This document shows, piece by piece, positions 40,927 to 49,831 of a stretch of 64,000 bases of DNA. Numbering within the stretch: the stretch's first letter is position 1; the number at the start of each line of letters is the position of its first letter. Made by a program: the position numbers and the translations under genes. Source of the stretch: Gammaproteobacteria bacterium (GTDB lineage Bacteria > Pseudomonadota > Gammaproteobacteria > SZUA-140); NCBI GenBank assembly GCA_016716465.1, contig JADJWH010000006.1:1-64000 (forward strand). Direction: 5' to 3'. The notes below the pieces were generated by a model. That model worked only from the letters and a program-made list of their open reading frames with translations. It was not told the origin of the DNA and made no database searches.

Positions 40927-43338
40927 TCACACCCTACCCGACGAAAAGTCCAGTTCGAACGTATTCAGCCGGCCCGTTGCCTTCAGGCCTTTGTCAGTGA
41001 GTTTTAGCGTGCCTCCGTGGTATTCGGCGATCTCCCTGGCGATGTACAACCCAAGCCCCTTACCATGTCCGGCAGGTTTCAGCGTAAAGAAGGGTTGAAA
41101 AACCCGGTCACGGTTCTCCGGCGCGATGCCAGGGCCGGTATCGGACGCCTCAATGACATTGCGGTTTCCGTCGAGCACAATGCGAATTTCCCTTGGGGCT
41201 TGGTCGGCGATCTTGCGACGCTTGCCTACCGACAGCCAATACACGGAATTGTCGATCAGGTTCTCCAGCACCTGAATGAACATGGCACGAACAAACTTGA
41301 CCTTGACCGGCCCTTCCCCCTTGGTGACTAGCTTTGGCGTGATATCGTGCCGCTCGAATCTGGCCTGGAACCCGTCCAGCACGGCCTGGATTTCCTTGCC
41401 CAGGTCAAATTCTTGCTTTGTTTGACGCGCAGGCGTCAGCAAGGGGTCGAGGTTTTGGAGGCGTTTGCGAAGCGATTGCAATTGGAGGACAGCAGATCGC
41501 TTCAATGCCGAGGCATTGGGGCTACCTTCCATCTGGGAAAGTGCCTCGAGCGCATGCTTCGATGCCCGGTTTAGCTCATGGGCAAGCTTCTCGATGGAAA
41601 GACCGAGCGCGGCAAGGTGCAAGACGCGAGCCTTTTCATCTTCTACGGTCTCGACCGTGTCCTGAACCTCGGTGACCACCTCGACCACGGCACTGAACGC
41701 GCGTTGCAGCCGCTTTGACAGTGCACCAATTTCCAGATCGGGATGCTCGTTGTCGATTTCGGAAAGCTCATCCAGGGAATTATTTATCTTTTCTTCGGCT
41801 TCCGCCAGTCGCTCCGTAAACGCGGTGAAACTGATCCGATCCCTGTCCCGAATTTCCTCATCCACTTCCTTCAGGTATCCCCGGAACTCCACTTCGAGAA
41901 TATGTTTCAGCAGTCCTGCAAGTGCTTTTTTCTCAGGGCAGTCGCGCAATCCTTCACGGTTTGTCTGGTCCCGAAGCTCGGGATTGGCGCGGGCCGATAT
42001 ATCCACTTTCCCCACCAATTGCGCGCGGTTGACCTTGTAGCCCTGGGCAGCAAGCGCCCCGCGATCAAGATCGAGCCAGTCATCGTCGGGGCCGCCATAG
42101 GGCGGGACCCGGAAGCCGTCCCGGTAGACCATCAGCCCACCCGACCACTGACGAACCGCCTTTTTCAGATCGAGCGTGCTGTCGTCGATTTCGACAGCTT
42201 TCAAAAGCCGCCGATTGAACCACAGACACCTCATGGTAAACGGGCCCAAGCGCACGACAGAGTCAAGGTCAACGTCGGGATCTTCTCGTTTCGTCAGCAG
42301 TGACTCGATTTCAGCGTTTTCATACCGGAAGGTCAGGGTCCGTCCGGAAAGTGGGTTTCCGCTCGATCCCGAAATCAGGTACTGGACCTTACCTTCGAGG
42401 ATGGCAACAGGATCATCTTCGTCATCTTCGACACTCAACTTCGCTTCGACATGAGCGTGTGCGTGCTCATTGAGGATCTCATTCATACGCGGAATCGGAA
42501 CCGCGTTCCCGTTCAGACGCAGGTGGATCGGGAAGCGGTATCTTTCGGCAAATGGATCGGTGAAACGGCAGAGTTCAGACGCAGCAGTGTCGGCAAGCTT
42601 CCTCAGCGACCAGGTCGTGTTGAGGTCTGTGATGCGAATAGTCGTTCCGTGGGCCGCGGGCTCATCCTTGGCTTCACCGCGATATGGCGTGACCTCGATC
42701 TCTTCTAGTAATTGGCTCGCATCCCGGCCGAAGTCATTCCAGTCGATCTCCAGTTCGTTCCAAGCCTTGTCTGCGGCTGTACTGGTCGTGACATAAAGCC
42801 GGTTGCCGAGGCGCATTGCCGAGAGGCGGCCAATCCCCTTTTCTCCCAGAATGACCCGTTGCGTTCCGGCCTTGCGTTCATTGAGTCGATGCGGCGTGCC
42901 GACCGTGAGGTAGATGTTCTCAAGGTCGGCACGTGTCATGCCGCTGCCCGTATCGTGGAACGTAATCGAGTTCGCATCGAGTGCGACGGAGAGTAGGTCA
43001 TCAAACGAGTCAGCCTCCGCGATCGCTTCACGCAATGCTTCACCGTTAGGAGCATCCGAAGAGACGGCCAACGTAACCTCGGCTTTCAGCTTCTTGAGGT
43101 CGTTCTTTCCTACGGTGCCAGATTCCTCCGCAATGCCCCTGAGCTTCTGAATAACATAGAGAGGCAACTGCATCTGCACTTCGACGTGGACTTTCTTCGA
43201 GCCAGCGTCAACAGCGTTCTTGATAAGTTCGTAGAATGCGATGCCATCGGAGCTAATTAGCTCGCCACCCAATTGCAGGATCGTACGCGCGCTCACGCGG
43301 AAGCGTTTCGGCTCGTCTCCCTCTTTTCCTGGCATCAC
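40927..43338 (-). CDS. double GHKL protein: HSP90/MORC-like ATPase plus histidine-kinase module
   Basis: 803 aa. First GHKL ATPase at about 15-260: GIAFYELIKNAVDAGSKK (N-box), FHDTGSGMTRADL, GEKGIGRLSAMRLG. Last ~250 residues form a histidine kinase: a possible H-box EKLAHELNRAS, then LENLIDNSVYWL (N-box), ASDTGPGIAPENRDRVFQPF and GKGLGLYIAREIAEYHGG. Having two ATPase folds in one chain is unusual. No membrane segment, so it is a cytosolic sensor. The receiver-protein gene follows 1 bp later. It could sense DNA state or phage products. Confidence 0.78.
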   Translation of the reverse strand: MMPGKEGDEPKRFRVSARTILQLGGELISSDGIAFYELIKNAVDAGSKKVHVEVQMQLPLYVIQKLRGIAEESGTVGKNDLKKLKAEVTLAVSSDAPNGEALREAIAEADSFDDLLSVALDANSITFHDTGSGMTRADLENIYLTVGTPHRLNERKAGTQRVILGEKGIGRLSAMRLGNRLYVTTSTAADKAWNELEIDWNDFGRDASQLLEEIEVTPYRGEAKDEPAAHGTTIRITDLNTTWSLRKLADTAASELCRFTDPFAERYRFPIHLRLNGNAVPIPRMNEILNEHAHAHVEAKLSVEDDEDDPVAILEGKVQYLISGSSGNPLSGRTLTFRYENAEIESLLTKREDPDVDLDSVVRLGPFTMRCLWFNRRLLKAVEIDDSTLDLKKAVRQWSGGLMVYRDGFRVPPYGGPDDDWLDLDRGALAAQGYKVNRAQLVGKVDISARANPELRDQTNREGLRDCPEKKALAGLLKHILEVEFRGYLKEVDEEIRDRDRISFTAFTERLAEAEEKINNSLDELSEIDNEHPDLEIGALSKRLQRAFSAVVEVVTEVQDTVETVEDEKARVLHLAALGLSIEKLAHELNRASKHALEALSQMEGSPNASALKRSAVLQLQSLRKRLQNLDPLLTPARQTKQEFDLGKEIQAVLDGFQARFERHDITPKLVTKGEGPVKVKFVRAMFIQVLENLIDNSVYWLSVGKRRKIADQAPREIRIVLDGNRNVIEASDTGPGIAPENRDRVFQPFFTLKPAGHGKGLGLYIAREIAEYHGGTLKLTDKGLKATGRLNTFELDFSSGRV

Positions 43339-43393
43339 CCCACCTTCGCGTTGCGTTCCGGCGTCTGGCCAATCTCAGCCGACCACCTTCACC

Positions 43394-46300
43394 TTAGTCC
43401 TTCAGCCCCTGTAATTGCGTCATGATAGCCCTTGTCGCGGCTACCAGTCCCAACCGATCATCCTCGCGAAGCACGGAGCGAATCTTTTCCTCCAGCGCCG
43501 TTACCATCGTCAACTCTCCGTCGCTCAGGTGGATAACCTTGTCCACTTCACTACCGTCCTGGCAAGTGATAGAGACACGCATTGCGTGAGAGCCGGACGG
43601 CTCCCTGCCTTGATCGAACAGCGTGCTCTCTACGCGGAAGTACTGCCTCGCGCACCGATGCAACTCATCCTCAAACTGCGACAAGTCGTGATCGATCCAC
43701 TTCGAAGGAGGCTTTGAGCAAAGGAAGCTGCCCACTGCCTCAACCCACGGGTCGTCCTCCAGAGCTTGATCGGCCAGACGAAGGCAGAACGCTTTGAGTC
43801 GCGGCTCTTTGACGGACGACTGGACGCGGTTGGCGGATTGCGACAGCTCCGCTCGAACAGCGCTGAGGCTGCCTGGCAGATTGAAGCAGTTCTGGATTTC
43901 GTTTTTCATCTTCTGAAGAAGTTGCGGAAAGGCAGCACGAAGTTCGTCGATGCTCTCCCGCAACCGATTCACAAATCGCTTCACTTTCTGTTGCGATGGA
44001 GCAGCATCGGCCTCGAAATGTTCGCAGCCGCATGCCTCAGGAAGCGTCTGGAACAGCAGAGTGGCCGGCTCTTCGGCACGTAGCAGGGCATCGCGCACCT
44101 CGGATGCCATTTTCGAGACCTGGTTCGACTTCTTCGCATAATCCGGCAGTTGTGCAGCGAACACACAAAGCGGCCGCACCACGTCGAGCAGGTCGATGGA
44201 TTTGGGTTTCTTGTCAGGATTCAGCACTTTGAAAAGTTGCTCAAACACCACCGTCCGAACGCCCGCAATTCGGCAATATTGAACCTCAAAGTTCTCCGGG
44301 GCTTTGATCAGTCGGAGGAAATCCTGGCCGGCCACCTGCTTCATAAAGCTGCCCTGGTCATAGAACGCAACGTCCTGCTCGTGGATCACGGCGAAGACGG
44401 CTAGCAACATGGGGCAAAGTCCCTTTCTGACGCCGTAAGGCTGCGACTTCATCTCCATGAAAAGGTCGGTAACTTTTACACGACGGCCCTTGGAGGCTTC
44501 TAGTACCTCCTGCATGTGCAGAAGCACGGGGCGAACGCGGCAGGTGTCGTTGTCCTCGTTAGGGATGCGTGCGGCCCATCCTTCGGGGCCGTTCTGGTGC
44601 AGGTGGGCCTCCTGAAGTACCGAAAGGTACATTGACATCTCGGGCGGTTTGGTAGCCGGGTCCATGCCCAAGTACGGCTCTGCCGACTGTTTCAGGAGCC
44701 TGTCGATCAGCCGCAAGCGAGCCCCCGCCGCCGCTGAACTGAGATCATGACGGTTGACCAGTTCGTTCTGAATCTTCGGCGCACTCGGATAAAGCTTGTC
44801 GCAGACATTCGACAGTTTTTCGAGCAAGGCCCGCCCGGTACGAAGCTCAACCAATTGGCCACGGTAGTACCACTGAAGCCCTAGCGTTTCGGCGAATTGA
44901 CGCAGCCCGACATAGCTCTGGAGACATTTGGCGAGGACCTGCCGCGCAGCTGCCAACTGCCGGGTAGCTTCCTCCAAGGCATAGCTATCGTGATTCAGCT
45001 CCGGGACATTCCCCAGCACCCATTCCCACCGCTGCACTTCGGCGACAAGGTTTGCCAGCCCTTGCAATGGCTTTGGCACTGCGGTCAGAACCGCCTTGCG
45101 GCTGCCCATCGCCTGCGATGTTGCGAACTCGATGGCCTTTCGGCGTTCCGATTCAGTTTCGCAGAGGGCTACGACGACCTTCCCGTCTGCGCTTGTCCAC
45201 TCGGCGACCACACCCGCTATTTCCTCAGCCGGCACAAACTGTACGTCGAAATAGCGGAGATTGCCCGTTTCGATGTAATGGCGGCGAGCGACCAGCGGTC
45301 GCGTCTCCAGTTTCTCGCGAATGAGTGGGCCGATTCGCTGCGGGATAGGAATAGAATCGCGTGCATCCTGATAGGCCCGTTCCAGATTGACGCTGGTATG
45401 CGGCCAGAGGCAGTACCCGCCTGCCGCACCGCGAAAATAGAGGACAGCCTTCCCGCGTTGGAGCGATTTGAGAGAACGCCTGACCTTCGTCGCGACGTCC
45501 TCCGAAGAGGAATCAACGGTGACTGCAATCGCATTCTCAGACGCCACAAGTTGCGGCGAATCGATGAGGTTCAGGATTGCCACGGTCTTCAGAATCTGAA
45601 GCTCCGCCGTCTGGTCGCGTGGAAAGCTCTCTACCACCGACTCAATCTGGGTCCAGTGGCTGCGGAACGTCTGGAGCGCCAGGCGATGCCCGAACGCCGC
45701 GCGTGCGAAGTCGTAGAGGTTGTGAAGGCGATAGAAGCTACCGGCCTTCGCGGGCTGATCGGCAAATGATTGGAGTGCGAACGGTTCGTTCGACAAGAGG
45801 AAGCTGTAGAGGGAACGCTCGTTCTGCCCGAACCGACGGAACAGCTTCACCAGAACAGGAATCACAGTCGGATGAAGCGGGAAGATCTCCGGGGCAATGG
45901 CCAGCAGGCGGTGTTTGACCGCATCGATACCATACCAGCCAAGCCCAACCGCTTTGGACATTTCGTCTTCGAGCCGACCCATCGCTCCGCGAGGGAGCCT
46001 GTCACGCGGGATGTTGAGTGCGTTGGCTACCAGGAACACCGTCTGTTCCAACGGCTGATTAAAGAGAATCTCTTCAAAACGACCGGCGATCTTGTCCCAC
46101 TCCTTCTGCGTGGCCAACGTCAACTGTTCCGCGTAAGCATGGAACCCCTGGTGGAGCAGGCCCACCACAAAGATCGGCATGTCTCCGCTTCGCGACGCCG
46201 CTTCCGCAAGCATCTGCAACAAATAGATGTCTTGCCGGTCTGGATGGAGCGCGGCAAACTCTAGGAACTTGCCGAGTTCGTCCAGAATGATGACGATTCC

Positions 46301-46852
46301 GTCCGCCTTACCGGAATGGCGCAGGTAGCGAACAGTTTCCTCAAGTAACCCGATCTCTGCCGATCCATCCTGCGGTTCCGACGTCTTCCCCACAGTTGCC
46401 CGCAACCGGGAAATCAGTTGCGGCGGCTTGCCGCGTACGCGCTGCAATTCCAATGACCGTGCCAGTGCCATCCGCAACGATTCGCCAAGTGGTGCGCGCG
46501 TGCCCGTAACCAACACCGGCAACAGGTTCGGCCGTTTCACCCCTAGGCTGCGGAAATCGACACTCTTGCGTACTTCTTGCGGCAGCCCCCCGCCGTCCTC
46601 ATAGAGGAGATGAGCCAAGGCCAGCGCGAAGGACGATTTGCCCGTGCCGTAGTCACCGGTCACACGCCAGGCGCGCTGCCCGGACTTGGGTGAGAGACCT
46701 TGGAGAAGCCGTTCAAACCCCTCCTGGGCAGGTGGCGTCAAGACGTAACCACGAAGCGCCGAGCTGTCCTCGAAATCCCGCTCAAGGTGTGTCGAGCGGA
46801 GGAACCGCTTCTTGATGTCGAAGATGTCTGCGATTCGGTTCGTGTTCAGCAT
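43394..46852 (-). CDS. sspC: large P-loop ATPase (SspC-like, BrxC-like class)
   Basis: 1152 aa from ATG 46852, which overlaps the DUF4007 stop (ATGCTGA) and follows GAAGG. N-terminus LNTNRIADIFDIKKRFLRSTHLERDF-type; Walker A RVTGDYGTGKSSFALAL (about residue 70) and Walker B GIVIILDELGKFLEF (about 190). The long C-terminal part is helical. This order (DUF4007 protein, then a large ATPase, then a PP-loop protein) is the SspBCD order of single-strand phosphorothioation. BREX-type ATPases share the general layout, but no PglZ gene is present. Confidence 0.72.
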   Translation of the reverse strand: MLNTNRIADIFDIKKRFLRSTHLERDFEDSSALRGYVLTPPAQEGFERLLQGLSPKSGQRAWRVTGDYGTGKSSFALALAHLLYEDGGGLPQEVRKSVDFRSLGVKRPNLLPVLVTGTRAPLGESLRMALARSLELQRVRGKPPQLISRLRATVGKTSEPQDGSAEIGLLEETVRYLRHSGKADGIVIILDELGKFLEFAALHPDRQDIYLLQMLAEAASRSGDMPIFVVGLLHQGFHAYAEQLTLATQKEWDKIAGRFEEILFNQPLEQTVFLVANALNIPRDRLPRGAMGRLEDEMSKAVGLGWYGIDAVKHRLLAIAPEIFPLHPTVIPVLVKLFRRFGQNERSLYSFLLSNEPFALQSFADQPAKAGSFYRLHNLYDFARAAFGHRLALQTFRSHWTQIESVVESFPRDQTAELQILKTVAILNLIDSPQLVASENAIAVTVDSSSEDVATKVRRSLKSLQRGKAVLYFRGAAGGYCLWPHTSVNLERAYQDARDSIPIPQRIGPLIREKLETRPLVARRHYIETGNLRYFDVQFVPAEEIAGVVAEWTSADGKVVVALCETESERRKAIEFATSQAMGSRKAVLTAVPKPLQGLANLVAEVQRWEWVLGNVPELNHDSYALEEATRQLAAARQVLAKCLQSYVGLRQFAETLGLQWYYRGQLVELRTGRALLEKLSNVCDKLYPSAPKIQNELVNRHDLSSAAAGARLRLIDRLLKQSAEPYLGMDPATKPPEMSMYLSVLQEAHLHQNGPEGWAARIPNEDNDTCRVRPVLLHMQEVLEASKGRRVKVTDLFMEMKSQPYGVRKGLCPMLLAVFAVIHEQDVAFYDQGSFMKQVAGQDFLRLIKAPENFEVQYCRIAGVRTVVFEQLFKVLNPDKKPKSIDLLDVVRPLCVFAAQLPDYAKKSNQVSKMASEVRDALLRAEEPATLLFQTLPEACGCEHFEADAAPSQQKVKRFVNRLRESIDELRAAFPQLLQKMKNEIQNCFNLPGSLSAVRAELSQSANRVQSSVKEPRLKAFCLRLADQALEDDPWVEAVGSFLCSKPPSKWIDHDLSQFEDELHRCARQYFRVESTLFDQGREPSGSHAMRVSITCQDGSEVDKVIHLSDGELTMVTALEEKIRSVLREDDRLGLVAATRAIMTQLQGLKD

Positions 46853-47775
46853 GGTACACCTTCGCCGTATGCCGCTTTGATGCAAGGTGCCGCCACTCCC
46901 TCACGTCGCGAGATTTGTTGCTGCGTGGCCGACTCCTGGTAAAGGAACGGCCCGGTCGAATCTGACGAGATCGCTTCAAGGCGTTGGCGGACTGCCCACT
47001 CCGGCAGCTTGAAGACCTGGCCCGGACTTCCATGCCCGAACGTAACGTCCTTAAAGGTCAGGGTCCGCTCAGTGCCACGTCGTTTCTTCCAGTAGTCATC
47101 GAGTGCGTAGGCGAAGAGTTCTGACGTGATGTCCGGCTTGTCTTCGATGCGAAATGCGTAGATCGGCTCCCGCTTGCCCGTTCCGTCAATACGACGCTCT
47201 CCAACATGCGTGATGAACTCAAGCTCCACGAGAGGACAATCCAGGTTGTCTTCCTGAATGCCGCCCTTGCGACTTCTAGTCGGCACATAGGTGTGCAGGA
47301 ACGTATCGAAGTGTTGCTCAAGCGTTACATCGGATGGAGGGCGAATCTCTTTGTCCGCAGCGCGCCGAAATGCCTGTAGCACAGATGATCGGCAGAGTTC
47401 CGGCGACTGCCAGTGGTTAATCAGAAAGTCCCAGGCAAAGAGGGGATCCTCAACACTATGGGTCGATAGCTTCCAATGCAACAGCCAGAGCGTGCGGATG
47501 TCCTGAAGGAATGGATCAATGCCTTTCTTTCTGTTGAACACTGCATTGGCAAACTCTGTGGGCTGATAGCCGCCGTTGGCGTGTTTGATGCCAACAGACA
47601 TCTCAACCATCCAGAAGCGGATAGCCTTGGCCATGTTCTTTCCCACGCCAAGGCGAATCATCGCCTTCTCTTCGTCCGCAAATGCGCCGTGATCCGTCTC
47701 AATTGCGGCGAATGCCTTGGGCAGCCACGCATAGCGGCAGGGAAACGTCTCATGGCCAGAGTATCTAAAGCCCAT
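46846..47775 (-). CDS. sspB: DUF4007 protein (SspB-like)
   Basis: 309 aa. The N-terminal signature RYSGHETFPCRYAWLPKA and MIRLGVGKNMAKAIRFWMVE is DUF4007. As I recall, SspB, the strand-nicking component of single-strand phosphorothioation, belongs to this family. A Shine-Dalgarno sequence AAAGG precedes the ATG. First protein of the modification set, with the large ATPase gene overlapping its stop. It may recognise or nick the target site; the catalytic residues cannot be named by eye. Confidence 0.78.
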   Translation of the reverse strand: MGFRYSGHETFPCRYAWLPKAFAAIETDHGAFADEEKAMIRLGVGKNMAKAIRFWMVEMSVGIKHANGGYQPTEFANAVFNRKKGIDPFLQDIRTLWLLHWKLSTHSVEDPLFAWDFLINHWQSPELCRSSVLQAFRRAADKEIRPPSDVTLEQHFDTFLHTYVPTRSRKGGIQEDNLDCPLVELEFITHVGERRIDGTGKREPIYAFRIEDKPDITSELFAYALDDYWKKRRGTERTLTFKDVTFGHGSPGQVFKLPEWAVRQRLEAISSDSTGPFLYQESATQQQISRREGVAAPCIKAAYGEGVPC

Positions 47776-47945
47776 TGTCAGCCTTTCATAATTTCAGTTG
47801 TCCCCAGATTGAAGTGAGAATTGGACTTGACCCGCTTTAGTGGACTGTTTACTTGTTCTGCACGCCTCTGGGGTGTGCGCCGATCCACCTGGTGGCGTGT
47901 CTTACCCACTGAGCTCTCAGAGCGTGTCATGCTCATCCGGGCGTC

Positions 47946-48176
47946 TCACTTAGCAGCTTGGTCCTTGGTGCCCGTTGCAACGCCTCTCACCGCCGCAGTA
48001 CCTCCATGCCGCACCCATTTGTCTACCTCCTCCACCCTAAATTTCCACAGTCGCCCCGCCTTGTGAGCCGGCATGTTCCTACGCTCGATCCACTTGTAGA
48101 CGGTATCTCGCTTGACCCCCAGATAGGTGGCAATCTCATCGACGGACAGCCAACGGTTTTCGATAGTCTCGCTCAT
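47946..48176 (-). CDS. small HTH (MerR/excisionase-type) protein
   Basis: 76 aa. WLSVDEIATYLGVKRDTVYKWIERR is a MerR/excisionase-like helix-turn-helix, followed by MPAHKAGRLWKFRVEEVDKWV, the standard wing. Same strand and just upstream of the DUF4007 gene (170 bp). Such proteins commonly head defence operons as regulators. It could also be a recombination directionality factor, but it is far from the recombinase. Confidence 0.8.
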   Translation of the reverse strand: MSETIENRWLSVDEIATYLGVKRDTVYKWIERRNMPAHKAGRLWKFRVEEVDKWVRHGGTAAVRGVATGTKDQAAK

Positions 48177-48585
48177 CTGCTTTAAACCGGTTTCGGTGGC
48201 CCCTCCGCAGGGTTAATTCAGTTCGTAACGACCTGGCTGTCGCCCTTTGTCCAATAGACACGACCAAAGATGGCATCATCATAGGAAAAAACACATAATG
48301 GGTCGAGGAATTCCTGGGCAAGCGGACAATTTCTACGTAGCCACTTACCCAAATTCACAGCAAATAATTGATATATATAATGTTATTTACGGCGCCTATT
48401 AACTGCCACCTGCCGAGATCAATGGTTGCCTTTACCAAATAGGAGGAAGAATTTATGACATGGAGAGCCCTGGGAGAGAAGGATCTTTCGAGATTGCTTT
48501 GATTTTTCCGGCGGGATGTCGAGAATATTGGGTAACAACACCCGCCACGCCTCTCGTCAGATCGGCGCACCAGGAAGCAGGTTTT
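48177..48585. other. 409-bp region without a gene
   Basis: AT-rich. It should carry the promoter of the minus-strand defence operon. A strong AGGAGGA box (about 48441) precedes ATG 48455, but that frame closes after 15 codons. Nothing else supported. Confidence 0.45.
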
Positions 48586-49584
48586 ATGCCAGAAAATCAC
48601 AGGAAGACCAAGTTCGACAAGCCGGCGCTCGCCCTCGACCAACAACTCGAACTCTTGATCGAGCGGGGCCTCGTTTCCAGACAAAGGAAAGGCGCTCCAC
48701 GACCTGCGTTTCCTCGGCTGCTACCGCCTGAGCGGTTATGCCCAGACGTTCCAGCGCAACGATCCCGCTTTGCCCGCCCACACCTTCCGCGATGGAGTCG
48801 TATTCGACGCCGTCCTGGATCTGTACATCTTCGAACGGGAACTGCGGCTCCTGGTCGTGGACGCCATCGAGCGCATTGAGGTCGACGCCCGCGTTGCAAT
48901 CTCCAAAAGATGTCCGAGCGCTATGGGCCACACTGGTACCTTGACAAGAAGCTGTTCCGCAAACAGTACCGACACGACAAGCTTCTGGACTAGATAAGGT
49001 CACAGACCGGCATTCCGCCCAGGACGGAACGCCTCAGGACAAGAAGCGCGAGACGTTTATTCAGCATTACTTCAAGAAGTATAACACCCCCGAGCTGGAT
49101 GGTCGCCGAGGTCCTATCTATCGGCACCTGGTCGATCGTCTTCACCAATCTCGAAAACCGAGGCGATAAGAAGTTGATCTCCGCGCCGCTCCCACTGTCG
49201 CCGTGGACGATTCGCTCCTGGCTCCACGCCATCGCCTATCTGCGAAACCTCTGCGCGCACCATTCCAGGCTGTGGAATCGCCGTTTCACCATCACACCCG
49301 AGGTGCCCAAGGAGTACAAACCGCACATGGAGCCCAACACGACCTTCCGCGCGCAAGCCGCTATGCTGCACATACTCATGAATGTCATCGCATCGGACTT
49401 CCGACGGCAGCACCGGCTGCATGAGTTGTTCCAGAAGCACCCCGACGTTCCACCGGGAGGATGGGCTTTGCCGATGATTGGCACAAAGATCCTTTCTGGC
49501 GTTAAGTTCGAAGAGGGAGCGCAGCTCATTGGCGCGGACAGCTTGACCGACGCGGCCACACAAAAATCCTACATGATCAAGTAG
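48586..49584 (+). pseudogene. AbiD/AbiF-type abortive infection protein, broken
   Basis: Pieces of one Abi_2-family protein lie in order but in different frames. They are 48586-48680 (KTKFDKPALALDQQLELLIERGL), then LRFLGCYRLSGYAQTF to AIERIEVDARVAI (about 48695-48905), then MSERYGPHWYLDKKLF (about 48909-48990), and finally a C-terminal part from 49099 with IGTWSIVFTNLENRGDK and LRNLCAHHSRLWNR, the family's HEPN-type R-N-x-C-x-H-H motif. At least three frameshifts and a stop at about 48993 make it inactive. It is a relic beside an apparently intact defence operon. Confidence 0.78.
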
Positions 49585-49697
49585 CCATCAGCACCGCGCA
49601 GCTTCATCCTTCCTTTGTAGATTGGATCCGATCTCTGGCGCGCTCTGAAAGGGATCCGAAAGGACTTCATCCAAGGGAAGAGGTTAATAACGGCAAA

Positions 49698-49739
49698 GGC
49701 CCTACCCCAAAGGGCCACCGCGCTTGAAATGACGCGCGG
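49698..49739. other. two adjacent hairpins upstream of the relaxase gene
   Basis: GGCCCT (49698-49703) pairs with AGGGCC (49711-49716), and CCGCGC (49718-49723) pairs with GCGCGG (49734-49739). Tandem inverted repeats just before a relaxase gene could be part of oriT, or a terminator of the decayed Abi gene. No T-run follows. Confidence 0.4.
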
Positions 49740-49831
49740 CGGGAAAGGGTCAATCAAAGGGGACTTTCATGAAAACCCTCTCAAATCGGTAGTCACGTTT
49801 TCTGTGGCACCCCCGTGCTATAGCCGGCAAA

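Noticed and set aside
27418..47775. BREX system
   Set aside because: The large ATPase resembles BrxC in layout and a PAPS-reductase-like gene occurs in some BREX types, but no PglZ, BrxA/B, BrxL or methyltransferase gene is present; DUF4007 with cysteine desulfurase fits Ssp-type phosphorothioation better.
47817..47850. IS3-like terminal repeat (GACTTGACCCGCTTTAGTGGAC)
   Set aside because: Resembles IS ends only loosely; no second copy and no transposase were found.
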